Source: Mesorhizobium sp. SOD10
GTDB taxonomy: Bacteria > Pseudomonadota > Alphaproteobacteria > Rhizobiales > Rhizobiaceae
Reading direction: 5' to 3'
Assembly (NCBI GenBank): GCA_000824805.1
Contig: CCNA01000012.1
Coordinates: forward strand, 1 to 64,000
DNA length: 64,000 nucleotides
Shown: in pieces, positions 38,394 to 47,576 of the stretch
Layout: each line of letters begins with the position of its first letter
Numbering within the stretch: position 1 is the first letter of the stretch
The notes under the pieces: generated by a model
What the model was told of the DNA's origin: nothing
Databases searched by the model: none
What the model saw: only the letters and a program-made list of their open reading frames with translations
Translations under genes and position numbers: made by a program

Positions 38394-39554
38394 ATGATCG
38401 ATATCGTCCTGCGCCTCGCCCGCTTTTGTGCGCCGCTTGTCCTGCTCGCCATGCTTCCGGCTCGAGCCCTGGCCGACACCTGCCCGGAGGATTGCTCAGA
38501 CCCGCCGCCCGCCCCGGTCAACATCTACAGCCAGACCACGGCCGGCCATCTGAGCCCCGCCACGGCCGGCGCGTTGCCGCGCGTCTATGTGCCAAACCGA
38601 TCGTCCAACTCCGTCTCGGTGATCGACACCGTCACCTTGAAGGAGGTCGGCCGCTTCCCGGTCGGCAGCAAGCCGCAGCACGTCGTGCCGTCCTGGGACT
38701 TGAAGACGCTGTGGGTCGCCAACAACGGCACCGGCAGGAACGGCAGCCTGACGCCGATCGACCCGATGACGGCCAAGCCCGGCCAGCAGGTTCCGGTCGA
38801 CGACCCCTACAATCTGTATTTCATGCCGGATGGCAGCGCCGCAATCGTCGTCGACGAGGCGATGAAGCAGCTCGATTTCCGCGACCCGCACACCATGGCG
38901 TTGAAATCGAGCCTGCCGACGCCGACCTGTCCTGGCATCAATCACGCCGATTTCTCTGCCGACAGCTCCTATGCGATCTTCACCTGCGAGTATGGCGACG
39001 GCGGCCTCGCCAAGATCGATCTGAAGAACCAGAAGGTGCTCGGCCATCTCGACCTCTCCAGGATGGGCATGCCGCAGGACATCCGGCTCTCGCCCGACGG
39101 CAAGGTCTTCTATGTGGCGGACATGATGAATGACGGCGTGTTCCTGGTCGACGGCGACAGTTTTCGGGAAATCGGCTTCATCCCGACCGGCATCGGGACG
39201 CATGGCTTCGTCGTCAGCCGCGACGGCAGGCGCCTCTACGTCTCGAACCGTGGCTCGCACAAGATGGAACAGGGCAAGGCCAAGGGCCCGGGCAGCGTGA
39301 CCGTGATCGACTTCGCCACCCGCTCAGTGGTCGCGCAGTGGCCGATCCCCGGCGGCGGCAGCCCCGACATGGGCAATGTCAGCGCCGACGGCAGGCAGCT
39401 CTGGCTCTCCGGCCGCTTCGACAGCGAGGTCTATATGATTGACACGGTGAGCGGCGTGGTGACCAAGATCCGCGTCGGCGCCGAGCCGCATGGCCTCACC
39501 GTGTGGCCGCAGCCTGGGCGCTACTCGCAGGGGCATACGGGGAATATGCGGTAA
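38394..39554 (+). CDS. Periplasmic YncE-like beta-propeller protein
   Basis: A 386-aa secreted protein with a signal peptide (MIDIVLRLARFCAPLVLLAML, cleavage near ALA-D) and a short Cys-containing segment (CPEDCSDPPPAP). Seven-blade propeller repeats follow (VYVPNRSSNSVSVIDT, LWVANNGTGRNG, RLYVSNRGSHKM, LWLSGRFDSEVYMIDT). Such proteins often bind polymers or metals. The frame opens immediately after the acetyltransferase stop (ATG 38322), but 38394 gives the signal peptide. It is the last chromosomal gene before the island. Confidence 0.8.
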   Translation: MIDIVLRLARFCAPLVLLAMLPARALADTCPEDCSDPPPAPVNIYSQTTAGHLSPATAGALPRVYVPNRSSNSVSVIDTVTLKEVGRFPVGSKPQHVVPSWDLKTLWVANNGTGRNGSLTPIDPMTAKPGQQVPVDDPYNLYFMPDGSAAIVVDEAMKQLDFRDPHTMALKSSLPTPTCPGINHADFSADSSYAIFTCEYGDGGLAKIDLKNQKVLGHLDLSRMGMPQDIRLSPDGKVFYVADMMNDGVFLVDGDSFREIGFIPTGIGTHGFVVSRDGRRLYVSNRGSHKMEQGKAKGPGSVTVIDFATRSVVAQWPIPGGGSPDMGNVSADGRQLWLSGRFDSEVYMIDTVSGVVTKIRVGAEPHGLTVWPQPGRYSQGHTGNMR

Positions 39555-39655
39555 CGTGCTTCAGGTGACCTGCCAAGCGAACTCGCGGAACAACGGCCTG
39601 CCGCCGAAAGCGCGCAAAGGATGGCCTGCCAACCCGAAGCTCGCAGAGCGAAGAA
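39555..39655. other. Chromosomal flank before the island
   Basis: About 100 bases between the propeller gene and the left attachment repeat; nothing recognisable. Confidence 0.3.
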
Positions 39656-39674
39656 TGGTGCCCCTAGCCGGGAT
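39656..39674. repeat. Left attachment site (19-bp direct repeat)
   Basis: The sequence tggtgcccctagccgggat is identical to the 3' end of tRNA-Leu(CAA), including the complement of CCA, but is not followed by the rest of a tRNA. It marks the displaced tRNA 3' end created by integration. Confidence 0.88.
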
Positions 39675-39997
39675 AGCGGGGGATTTCAAACTAGCACTTC
39701 CACCCCAGCCCAGCCCTTGGAAAACAAGGCGTTGAAGGAGACCCCTCCCCGAGGAGCCGAAAGCTCGGTGTACCTCTTAGGTAGCCCGCCGGTGTACCCT
39801 TGGTCAAGCCGCGATTGCTTCGACAGCCATGGTCGTACCGCGCCGGGAAGCGAAGTACCCTGCCAAGGTCCTCAAGCGATCCGGGATGCCCAAGGCCCGG
39901 CCGGCACCTATCCGGCAAGCCTTGACCGAATCAGCTCTTTCTTGATTTGTAATCACGGCCAAGTCCCGATAGGCCCTGCTGAATAGAACGGCACCAG
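39675..39997. promoter_or_regulatory. Left island end with candidate integrase arm sites
   Basis: A noncoding stretch of about 320 bases. It contains a CCTTG-N5-CAAGG hairpin (39715-39729), ggtgtacctc at 39767-39776 and ggtgtaccct at 39791-39800. The same motif types occur at the opposite end (53542-53602), so integrase or excisionase arm-binding is likely. It also holds the upstream region of the OLD-like gene. Confidence 0.5.
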
Positions 39998-41818
39998 ATG
40001 TATCTTAAACACATACTAGCAATAAATAGCGGCCCTTTGGCTGACATAGACGTCCAACCGGAATTCACATCTGATGGGCTTCCCAAGCCGTTGATTTTCG
40101 TAGGTAGAAACGGGGCAGGAAAGACAAACCTATTGTCGATAATTGCCGATGCGATAATCGAGATTGCTGCACAACATTTTTCAGACATCACTCCACCCAA
40201 CGCCGGCGGGCGTGCTTTCTTTCGCGTGGTCGGCGGTACGACTATCCGGATCGGAGCCCCCTTTGAGCTTGCCGCATGTAAATTCCATCACGATGACGCG
40301 GCGTTTTACTACCGCGCCAAGGCCGGACGTCTCAACCCCGCAGATGTCGCCCAACGCATGGAGGCGTTTCCTGGGGTCGGTGGTTGGGATGCTGAACAGA
40401 ACGAAAAGGTGGTTACAGGTCCGCATCAACAAATAGAGAAAATATTCCGCTCAGGGTGCTACAGCTTCTTCCCGTCAAACCGCGCGGAGCTGCCATTTTG
40501 GGCAAACAACGTTAATGACGAACCGGCAGCGATTTTCAGGGACCGCTATTTCGATAAATTGCGAAAGCCTATCACGGTGGCCGCCGCTATCGGCGATTTG
40601 CTGCCTTGGATAATCGATGTAATATTGGATCAGTCGTTAGACGCCGTACAATATGCGACAAGCGGCAATCTTGCGCCACTTTTGTTACAGGCGGCACTCC
40701 AGAACAATTCGGCATTGCAAAATATCAATGCCATCGTTCGCACGATAATCGCAGAACCCCAAGCTCGGATTGTGAGAACCGGGCGATCCGCAGGTACTCG
40801 TAAAATCCAAATTGCTGTAGGGAATGACATCATATTTCCTAGCCTAAACTCCCTGTCGGCCGGTCAGGTTACATTGTTCTCGATCTTCGCGACAATCTTG
40901 CGATATGCCGACACTGGGCAAACCGTAAGCCCCGCGCAACAAATGGAGGGCATAGTTATTGTCGATGAGATCGACGCGCATCTTCATGCCGACCTACAAC
41001 ACAGGGTCCTTCCGGCATTGATGCGTTTGTTCCCCAAGATACAGTTCATCGTGTCTTCTCATTCGCCCTTGTTTCCGCTGGGAATGGCCGAGGCCTACGG
41101 TGAAGCAGGTTTCTCACTGATAGAGCTTCCGAGCGCAACCAAGATCACGGCAGAACGCTTCACTGAATTCCTTGATTCGTTTCGGTACTTTCAGGCGACC
41201 AAAAGCTTCGAGGAGGAAGTGGCCTCTCGGGCGGCGAAAGCAGAGCGCCCCTTTGTCCTTTGCGAAGGAGAAACTGACCCACGCTACCTTCGGGCTGCGG
41301 CCGGCCTGCTTGGCTTCGGTTGGTTGCTTGACCAGATAGAGATCGATTGGGTGGGTCGGACGCAGCCTGGAGGTGCTGTGGATGGTGGAAAGGCCCCACT
41401 CGCCCAAGCCGCCAAGGTCCTCAGAAATAACCCCCAATTCGTCAAGACCCCCACAGTGTTGGCCTTCGACTTCGATAGCGCCCAACCACAGTCCGATTAC
41501 GACAATCTCCACATCCGGACCTTTCCGGAAAATCCGAACAACCAAGTTTGCCGCAGTGGGATTGAGAACCTTCTTCCCGAAACCGCCTTTGAGGACCGCT
41601 TCTATGAGACGGTCACCAAGCGAACCGCAGACGTGACGAAGATTAGCAAGCTTCGGAAAAAGGAACTGTGCGAATTTCTCTGCGACGAGCGGAAGAACCC
41701 TGATGACTTCGCAGGCTTCCGGCCCGTTCTGGAAATGCTTGCTGATGCGCTCGGGTTAACCGCCCCCAATCAACCGTCATCGGAAGCGGGAGCAGCAGAG
41801 GAAGGACCTCGGCCGTAA
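39998..41818 (+). CDS. OLD-like AAA ATPase with TOPRIM nuclease domain
   Basis: A 606-aa protein combining an ABC/SMC-type ATPase and a TOPRIM domain, as in OLD-family (GajA-like) nucleases. Walker A is GRNGAGKT (residues 36-43), the signature-like SLSAGQ near 284, Walker B GIVIVDEIDAHLHADLQ near 320 and the switch-like IVSSHSPLF near 350. The TOPRIM motifs are LCEGETD near 420 and AFDFDS near 489. OLD proteins defend against phages. No UvrD-like GajB partner is adjacent, so it appears to act alone. Its lower GC and position at the island's far end mark it as cargo. Confidence 0.85.
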   Translation: MYLKHILAINSGPLADIDVQPEFTSDGLPKPLIFVGRNGAGKTNLLSIIADAIIEIAAQHFSDITPPNAGGRAFFRVVGGTTIRIGAPFELAACKFHHDDAAFYYRAKAGRLNPADVAQRMEAFPGVGGWDAEQNEKVVTGPHQQIEKIFRSGCYSFFPSNRAELPFWANNVNDEPAAIFRDRYFDKLRKPITVAAAIGDLLPWIIDVILDQSLDAVQYATSGNLAPLLLQAALQNNSALQNINAIVRTIIAEPQARIVRTGRSAGTRKIQIAVGNDIIFPSLNSLSAGQVTLFSIFATILRYADTGQTVSPAQQMEGIVIVDEIDAHLHADLQHRVLPALMRLFPKIQFIVSSHSPLFPLGMAEAYGEAGFSLIELPSATKITAERFTEFLDSFRYFQATKSFEEEVASRAAKAERPFVLCEGETDPRYLRAAAGLLGFGWLLDQIEIDWVGRTQPGGAVDGGKAPLAQAAKVLRNNPQFVKTPTVLAFDFDSAQPQSDYDNLHIRTFPENPNNQVCRSGIENLLPETAFEDRFYETVTKRTADVTKISKLRKKELCEFLCDERKNPDDFAGFRPVLEMLADALGLTAPNQPSSEAGAAEEGPRP

Positions 41819-41854
41819 TAGCCGAGGCCCGACATTGCGTATCCGTGCCTGGGC

Positions 41855-44800
41855 TTACCGCTGGGCCTTCTCCGGCAAGCCTTCAATCATGCGACTGAAG
41901 ATCGCCGCGAACGGCAGGAAGTTGCCAAGCGGGACGAAGGCGTTCCAGCCGGCCCGCGCCTGTGCCTGCGTCAGCTCCTCTCCGTTCAAGGCGGCCTTGG
42001 TGGCCCCTCTCACGAACGTTTGCGCCTTGCTTACTTGGTCGAGGACCGGCGCACCGAACAGGGCGTCCTGCGGCGCACCACTCGCCCGAGCGGACCCGAA
42101 CTGCGGCCCAATCGGGGTCATGAGCAAGGCACTGTCCATCAGCATCGGGAGAACCGAAGCCGTGGCTGAACGAGCGAACCCGTTCTTGGCGAGGTTCACC
42201 GGGTCCAAAGTCTCCTCGAAGTACCTGTCGTAGCCCTCGTCCGCGGCAAGCTGCGGAGCCTGCCTTACTGCGAACGTGGCAGCTCCGAAGGCAAGCTCTC
42301 CGATCAACAGCACCGCCATTCGCGGGTCCATGTGGTTGATGCTGTAGAGGGTGGACTTCGCCCAAGCCCCGAGAACGAAGCTGCGGAACTGGGTAAAGAG
42401 CTGCGCGACTGGGTGGCTCATCCACCGGGCCAGTCCGCCCACGTCATTCGCCTGGACGAGACGGTCGGTGTAGCGGTTGATGAGGTAGGAGAACTCCGTC
42501 ACGGCCTTCGGGTCCCACTTGTTCGACCCGAGGGACACGAGCTTGGCTCCGTCCCGCTCGGCGTGGGCCAAGAGGTTGCCGAAGATCAACTCGGCCTGCT
42601 CATCGCCGATGCCAGCCGTCGCCAGCCGTTCGCGACCCTTGCCGGCGAGACGGGAGAGGTCGAAGCCTCCACCCTCCACAGCCGTCTCACGTGCCATGTC
42701 AAAGAGGTGTTGAGACACGGCCTTCGCCGCCCACTTCTGCTGATAGTCGTGAATGCTGCGCATGAGGGACACTTCAGCGGTCATTCGCTGGCCCCAGTCG
42801 AGCGCCACGTCTAGCCCGTTGGCGAGCTGCGACGACGCTCCAGCCCCTATCCGGTCATCGGCAAAGCGGAAGTCGAACTTCCCGACCAAGCCGTCCATGC
42901 CCATGCCGGTCATATGCTCCAGTTCGGCGAGTAGAGCGTCCCGCTTGGGCACCGATCGGCCGCCCTCGTCCACCATACGGCGGATTGCGGGGAGCTGTTG
43001 CATCGACGCGCGGAAGCCAGTCATGGCCGCGACCTTCCAACTTTCCTGAACCTGATTGAGGCCCATGTTGGACATAAGGCGGATGAACTGGAGCGACTTC
43101 AGCCGGCGGACCCATTGGGCGTACGCCTTCTCCTGCCCGTAAACAGGAATGCCGTTGATGCGCTTCCATCCGAAGTCGAGGTTTTCGATGGCAGCTTCCA
43201 TCTGGCCTTGCACTTGGGCGAGAGGCTTGCCCATCTGACGGAAGCCCTCACGGACCCAGTTCTTCACCTTCTCCAGATCGGCCTCGGAGCGGATGCCGTC
43301 GAAGATCAGCTCGTCCGTCTTGGGGTCGCGTATCTTCGTGTTGGCGAAGGCAACGCGGCCGGACATGGTGCGAGCGTAACGGTGGTCGAGGAACTCGGCG
43401 TCCTGAATGAACACGTCGTCCATCTTCAGGGGCATAGTGCCGCCGTCACGGGTGCGGACGTTGGCCGAGTAGGCGTAGTCCATGACGGTCCGGCGCTTGA
43501 GGTAGCCGACACCCTTGGAGTTGTCCGGGGTCTTCCGGGCCTCGTCCACGACACCGGAGAACAGGTTGTAGACCTTCTCCAGTTCATCGTCCGACAGCCC
43601 CTCGGCCTCGTTCAGGGACCGCTTGAAGGCGTCTTTGAACCCCTGCTTATCTCCGAGACCGAGAGCCCCGGCGACGCTGTCCTCAATGCCATAGCCGGCG
43701 TTTCGGATATTGGCCCAATAGCCCTTCGACATGCGCTTGAGCAGGCCGTCCTCTATCTCCCCATGCGCTCGGCGGATGCTCTCCGCGATGAACTTGTGCA
43801 TGGTCTCCTCGTCAACCAGCCGGTCGATTTCCGAGATCCGATTGTGGTCCGCGACTTTCGGCGAGTAGAAGCCCTTTTGCTTCACCTGAAGGCCGGGGAA
43901 GGCTTGCTCCAGTTCGTCCGCCCAACCGTCATAGAACGCCTTGCGAGCGCCGGCCGCTTTGATGACAGCGGGGCTCACGTCGGGCGACGGGTGTGGGTCG
44001 GCCATGTAGGCGTTGACGAGGCGGTTGAACTCCTCCGCCTTCCGGGCGCGGGCAACCGGGTTCAGCATCGAGGAGCCCTCGGTCACGTACTCGCGCAAGG
44101 CGACCTGATAGACCGAGTTGCGGTTGCCCATCAGCTTCCGCTCCAGTGCCACGGCGCGGACGGAGGCCGGAGCGTCGAGAACGGAGTGGTTCTTGGTGCC
44201 GGCGCTCTCCTCGAAGAAGGCGAAGCCGGCGAGACGGGCTCGCGGGTTCTCACTTGTGGTGAGCTGTCCCGCCACGTCGAAGCGGGCCTTGCCACCGAAG
44301 CCCCGGTCCACCGCCGCGTCATCAATGCCCCAGTCGTTCGGGTCGAAAGGCTTGATCAGTTCGGTGTTGCGAGCCGCGCCGGCCGAGCCTGTGTGGTCGG
44401 CAAGCACAGGCGTCTCATGGGAGGGCATCTGAGAGAGCCGACGCTGCTTGACTTCCTCGATTGTGTCGAGACCGGTCCTGGTGAGGATGTCCCGCTCAAC
44501 CCTCGTGGCCGGATTGTGAGCCAGAGGTCCCACCAATCCACCCAACAGAGCCCCTACCCCAAACGCGGTCACTGCATCGGCGCGGGGGTCGTCCAGGCCG
44601 TACTTAGCCCCCAGCTCCAGAGCGGCGTTGGTCGTGCCACCTATAGCGGCGCCCGCCAGCACCTTCCCGGCGAATCCGAGTGTAGTGCGGCCGAGAGAGA
44701 CCGCCGGACCACCAATGAGGGTCGGGAGCAACACCGGGTCCAGAGCGCCAGCGATCAGGCCGGACGTGAGGGAGCTTACCGTGCCTACGGTGGTCCTGCG

Positions 44801-45622
44801 AGCATCGACCTCGGCCATCTCGGTCGCGTACTTTAGCCGGAGGTCCCGATTGTACTTCGAGGAGCCGGTGAGCACGTAGTCATGATACCGCTCCGGGAGG
44901 GTCTCGGTGATGTGCTTCCACTCGTCCTCGGACCAGCCCTTATCGTTGGGGTCGTAGGAGCCTTGCGTGGCCCAACGGATGATTCGGGACGTGTAGTTGT
45001 CCGTCGCCATGTCATCGGCCACCTGTTCGATGAACGAGCCGTAGGGCTGCGGGCCGGTGGCGGCTTCCTGTTCCTTCTGCGCGGTGACCTCTACCAGCGT
45101 GGGGGCCGGAGGGGTACGGCTGTTCTCGTAGATGCCGGTGTTGTTCTGTGGGGCGTCGGCCGTGTAGGGGTTGCTCACGTCCGGCACGTAGCTGCCGCCG
45201 AGGAGCTGAGCAGCCTTGGCCTTGTGGCTCTCCATCTGCTGCTCAACCTTGTCCCGCACGGTGCCTGGAGCGCCACCAGCGGCCTCGTCAGAGGCGTCGT
45301 AGCGGCCCGGTCCGCCCGCATTGATGATGGAGTACATGTCGAGGAGACGCATACCCGGCTTGAAGCCGTTGTCGGTCAGGTAGTTGGCCGAGGAGCGAAC
45401 GGCGTCCTCGACGGACATTCCCTTGTAGTAGCCGTACTTCTGGCGCTGCGGCTCGCCCATCTGGATGAGGCCGATATGCTGGCCCCATTTGGTCGTCGGG
45501 CCTTTCTTCCAAACGTCGAAAGTGCCGCCGGTCTCGTAGGACATGACGGTTGCCAGGTCTTGCGGGTCAGCGCCGATCCGCTGGGCTTCGTTCTTAATGG
45601 CGTCGGCGAGGCTGGCGCTCAT
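41855..45622 (-). CDS. Podovirus internal virion protein (T7 gp16-like) with lysozyme-like domain
   Basis: A 1255-aa phage structural protein. Residues 1-110 form a lytic-transglycosylase-like domain: VMSYETGG (probable catalytic Glu30), GQHIGLIQMG, then LTDNGFKPGMRLLDMYSIIN, the arrangement of T7-type ejection protein gp16. The remainder is long and helical, with hydrophobic Ala/Gly stretches near 280-340. In T7, gp16 is ejected first, digests peptidoglycan and helps form the DNA conduit. GGAG sits five bases before the ATG. No partner gp15 is recognisable. It is convergent with the OLD-like gene. Confidence 0.82.
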   Translation of the reverse strand: MSASLADAIKNEAQRIGADPQDLATVMSYETGGTFDVWKKGPTTKWGQHIGLIQMGEPQRQKYGYYKGMSVEDAVRSSANYLTDNGFKPGMRLLDMYSIINAGGPGRYDASDEAAGGAPGTVRDKVEQQMESHKAKAAQLLGGSYVPDVSNPYTADAPQNNTGIYENSRTPPAPTLVEVTAQKEQEAATGPQPYGSFIEQVADDMATDNYTSRIIRWATQGSYDPNDKGWSEDEWKHITETLPERYHDYVLTGSSKYNRDLRLKYATEMAEVDARRTTVGTVSSLTSGLIAGALDPVLLPTLIGGPAVSLGRTTLGFAGKVLAGAAIGGTTNAALELGAKYGLDDPRADAVTAFGVGALLGGLVGPLAHNPATRVERDILTRTGLDTIEEVKQRRLSQMPSHETPVLADHTGSAGAARNTELIKPFDPNDWGIDDAAVDRGFGGKARFDVAGQLTTSENPRARLAGFAFFEESAGTKNHSVLDAPASVRAVALERKLMGNRNSVYQVALREYVTEGSSMLNPVARARKAEEFNRLVNAYMADPHPSPDVSPAVIKAAGARKAFYDGWADELEQAFPGLQVKQKGFYSPKVADHNRISEIDRLVDEETMHKFIAESIRRAHGEIEDGLLKRMSKGYWANIRNAGYGIEDSVAGALGLGDKQGFKDAFKRSLNEAEGLSDDELEKVYNLFSGVVDEARKTPDNSKGVGYLKRRTVMDYAYSANVRTRDGGTMPLKMDDVFIQDAEFLDHRYARTMSGRVAFANTKIRDPKTDELIFDGIRSEADLEKVKNWVREGFRQMGKPLAQVQGQMEAAIENLDFGWKRINGIPVYGQEKAYAQWVRRLKSLQFIRLMSNMGLNQVQESWKVAAMTGFRASMQQLPAIRRMVDEGGRSVPKRDALLAELEHMTGMGMDGLVGKFDFRFADDRIGAGASSQLANGLDVALDWGQRMTAEVSLMRSIHDYQQKWAAKAVSQHLFDMARETAVEGGGFDLSRLAGKGRERLATAGIGDEQAELIFGNLLAHAERDGAKLVSLGSNKWDPKAVTEFSYLINRYTDRLVQANDVGGLARWMSHPVAQLFTQFRSFVLGAWAKSTLYSINHMDPRMAVLLIGELAFGAATFAVRQAPQLAADEGYDRYFEETLDPVNLAKNGFARSATASVLPMLMDSALLMTPIGPQFGSARASGAPQDALFGAPVLDQVSKAQTFVRGATKAALNGEELTQAQARAGWNAFVPLGNFLPFAAIFSRMIEGLPEKAQR

Positions 45623-45710
45623 GGTGTCTCCATTGTGGTGTGATGACGAAAAAAAGGCCCCGGTGCATCGCTGCGCCGGAGCCCCTGTCGGTTGTGGTGG
45701 TTACGCCTTG

Positions 45711-46034
45711 TCAGGCGCTTAGGTCGGGATAGCTGCCGCGGACTTCAGCAGCGTGTTTCTCTGCCGGGGACAGCGGGGCCGCCGTTGACGCCTGTGCATC
45801 CTCTAGGGGTGCGGCTTGCACACCCCTGGCAGCGTTCCCGTCCGCTTCAGAACTTGGCGTACCGGGGTCGTCGGCGGGGAAGTAAATGGGCTTGTCGTTG
45901 TAAGCGCCGGGCTCTGTAACGGTCCAGTTGCCGCGACCGTCATGCGACACGCGGTAACGGAGAGCCTGCTTCGTCCCCGCAACCCGCGCCTGCCAATTCA
46001 GGAAAGCGCGGGGGTAGCGGATGGTGTCCACCAT
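45711..46034 (-). CDS. Small phage protein, function unknown
   Basis: A 107-aa protein (MVDTIRYPRAFLNWQARVAG... ) with an Ala/Pro/Asp-rich C-terminal half. Its ATG overlaps the stop of the 52-aa gene upstream (TAATG), and it precedes the gp16-like gene by 88 bases, so it belongs to the same virion operon. No family recognised. Confidence 0.65.
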   Translation of the reverse strand: MVDTIRYPRAFLNWQARVAGTKQALRYRVSHDGRGNWTVTEPGAYNDKPIYFPADDPGTPSSEADGNAARGVQAAPLEDAQASTAAPLSPAEKHAAEVRGSYPDLSA

Positions 46035-46192
46035 TAGCTTGTGGACGCGACCATGGCGGCATATGCGGCGGCTTCTCGCGAACGAGCTTCCGCGTGTTCG
46101 GCCTGTCGTGCCACCTTGCTGGTCGAAGGGGCGAGCATGTGTACGGCGCTGGCAACGGTGGTCGCGGGCGCGGTCTTGGCTTCTTTGGTCAT
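46034..46192 (-). CDS. Very small phage protein
   Basis: A 52-aa product starting MTKEAKTAPATTVASAV, Ala-rich with a helical C-terminus (ARSREAAAYAAMVAS). AAGGAT precedes the ATG at six bases, and the stop overlaps the start of the next gene. The coupling supports it as real; function is unknown. Confidence 0.55.
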   Translation of the reverse strand: MTKEAKTAPATTVASAVHMLAPSTSKVARQAEHAEARSREAAAYAAMVASTS

Positions 46193-46230
46193 GGGTGATC
46201 CTTGGTGTTGTTGAGGGCTTGCGTGTGGCG

Positions 46231-47121
46231 TTAGCCGATGCGGACGATGCCGGCGCGGACTGCGGAGCCGAAGGACATGGCGGCCTTGCCCGGAACTTTC
46301 ACCACCCACTCGCGCCGCTCCTCATTGAAGGACAGAGCCTTGCGCTCGGCTGCGGGCATGTCCGCTATGAGGGCCTCGAAGCCCTGCGGGTTCTGGTAGG
46401 GCATTGTTTCCATGCGAAGGAGGGCGGTCCTGCCGAGATGGGCAAGCTTCTCCCGGTCGTTGTGGATGGTCGCCATTCGCGCTTCCCGAAGCTCTGCGTC
46501 GTTCATGGTCTCCTCCAGCATACCTACAGAGGCCACCCCCGCAGGAAGACTGCGCAGCACGGCGTTTGCTTGGGCGGTGAAGCCCTCGACAATCGCGGAC
46601 ACAGCGTCTTCCGTGACGCCCGGAGGGGTGCTGCCTTCGTAGTCGCCCGTCTCGGCGGCCTGCCAAATGCCGGTCTCCACAGCGTCGGCACCCAAGGCTC
46701 CTGCGAGCGTGTCCATCACCGTTGCGGCGAGGTCCGTTGCCGGGTCGTCGCTCGCGTTGGCTTCGGGCGTCGCCGACTTATCCCGCTGGTCGCCCTGCTG
46801 GTTGCCTGCCGGGGCGGCGGTCTTACCCCCGACAGGCCCCTCAAAACCCGGAGGGAGCAACCCTGCGGCGCGGGCGGCCTCAATAGAGGTCTCAACGCCT
46901 CCGATGAGGACGTTGCCGGGGCGGACCTGCCGCTGGGTCTCTACGCTGCGGGCGCTGAGGTCTTTCGTGACCGTTCGGCCGTCACCATGGGTGTCCACCT
47001 GTACCTTGCGGCTGGTCTGGACGGTGGGGGCAGCGGTGGGGATATGGCGGGCCTGTGCTGCGGCGGCCATCGTCTCGGTGGCGGTCTCGCCCGTGATTTG
47101 GAAGTTGGCTGAGTTTGCCAT
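46231..47121 (-). CDS. Phage protein, possible internal virion component
   Basis: A 296-aa protein with a low-complexity Ala/Thr/Gly-rich N-terminal 150 residues and a more ordered C-terminal domain (MEETMNDAELREARMATIHN... RREWVVKVPGKAAMSFGSA). Its place just upstream of the gp16-like gene is where podoviruses encode other internal core or scaffold-like proteins, but I cannot assign it. The transcription direction and spacing fit one operon. Confidence 0.65.
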   Translation of the reverse strand: MANSANFQITGETATETMAAAAQARHIPTAAPTVQTSRKVQVDTHGDGRTVTKDLSARSVETQRQVRPGNVLIGGVETSIEAARAAGLLPPGFEGPVGGKTAAPAGNQQGDQRDKSATPEANASDDPATDLAATVMDTLAGALGADAVETGIWQAAETGDYEGSTPPGVTEDAVSAIVEGFTAQANAVLRSLPAGVASVGMLEETMNDAELREARMATIHNDREKLAHLGRTALLRMETMPYQNPQGFEALIADMPAAERKALSFNEERREWVVKVPGKAAMSFGSAVRAGIVRIG

Positions 47122-47177
47122 GGTGGTGTGTCTCTCTTTTCGTTGATGTTTGATGATCGTGGGTGAGGCGCGGGCCT

Positions 47178-47435
47178 TCAGCCCGTGTGGATTTCAGGGA
47201 GCCGCCGGATGGCCCCTACGAAACCCTTGTCGGGCAGACTGCCCAAGTCGCGGAGGAGTGAAGCCCTGCGCCTATAGTAGGCTTGTGAGCGCCACCGGTG
47301 GCCTGCGTTGTCTCGGCGCTGGACAATCCATTGGATGTTGTCTTTGCAGGTAATCACTCGGTAGCGGCGGTCGGAGGTTACGGCCAGGACGGCCCGATAT
47401 GCTTCGTCGGTTTCCCGACCGGAGGTTGATGGCAT
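47178..47435 (-). CDS. Small phage protein A (paralogue of 47577-47966)
   Basis: An 85-aa protein containing YRAVLAVTSDRRYRVITC and WIVQRRDNAGHRWRS, followed by an Arg-rich segment. The same order of motifs occurs in the adjacent 129-aa protein (YRAVVATIGPRYRVIV, WTLQQRRERGGGHGRW), so the two are diverged tandem copies. Function unknown. The ribosome site is weak. Confidence 0.6.
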   Translation of the reverse strand: MPSTSGRETDEAYRAVLAVTSDRRYRVITCKDNIQWIVQRRDNAGHRWRSQAYYRRRASLLRDLGSLPDKGFVGAIRRLPEIHTG

Positions 47436-47497
47436 CGCTGCTCATGTTGGAGGGGTTGTGTGAGAGGTGGCCCTAGGTGCCCTTTAGGCCGCCTAGT

Positions 47498-47570
47498 GCG
47501 GCTGGAGCGGCTTGGGGTCTGTGGACGGTGGAAGACACTCAGGAGGGACAGACCCTCTCCAGCCACGGTC
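47498..47570. repeat. Intergenic hairpin element, copy A
   Basis: Begins gcggctggagcggcttgg and ends ctccagccacggtc, so its ends are inverted copies of one another. Copy B (48996-49070) is the same element in the other orientation. It begins seven bases after a stop codon on the minus strand, suggesting a terminator or RNA-processing role. Confidence 0.55.
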
Positions 47571-47576
47571 TCTCCC

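Noticed and set aside
39656..39674. A second tRNA-Leu gene at the left end
   Set aside because: Only 19 bases match; the rest of the tRNA is missing, so it is the attachment repeat, not a gene.
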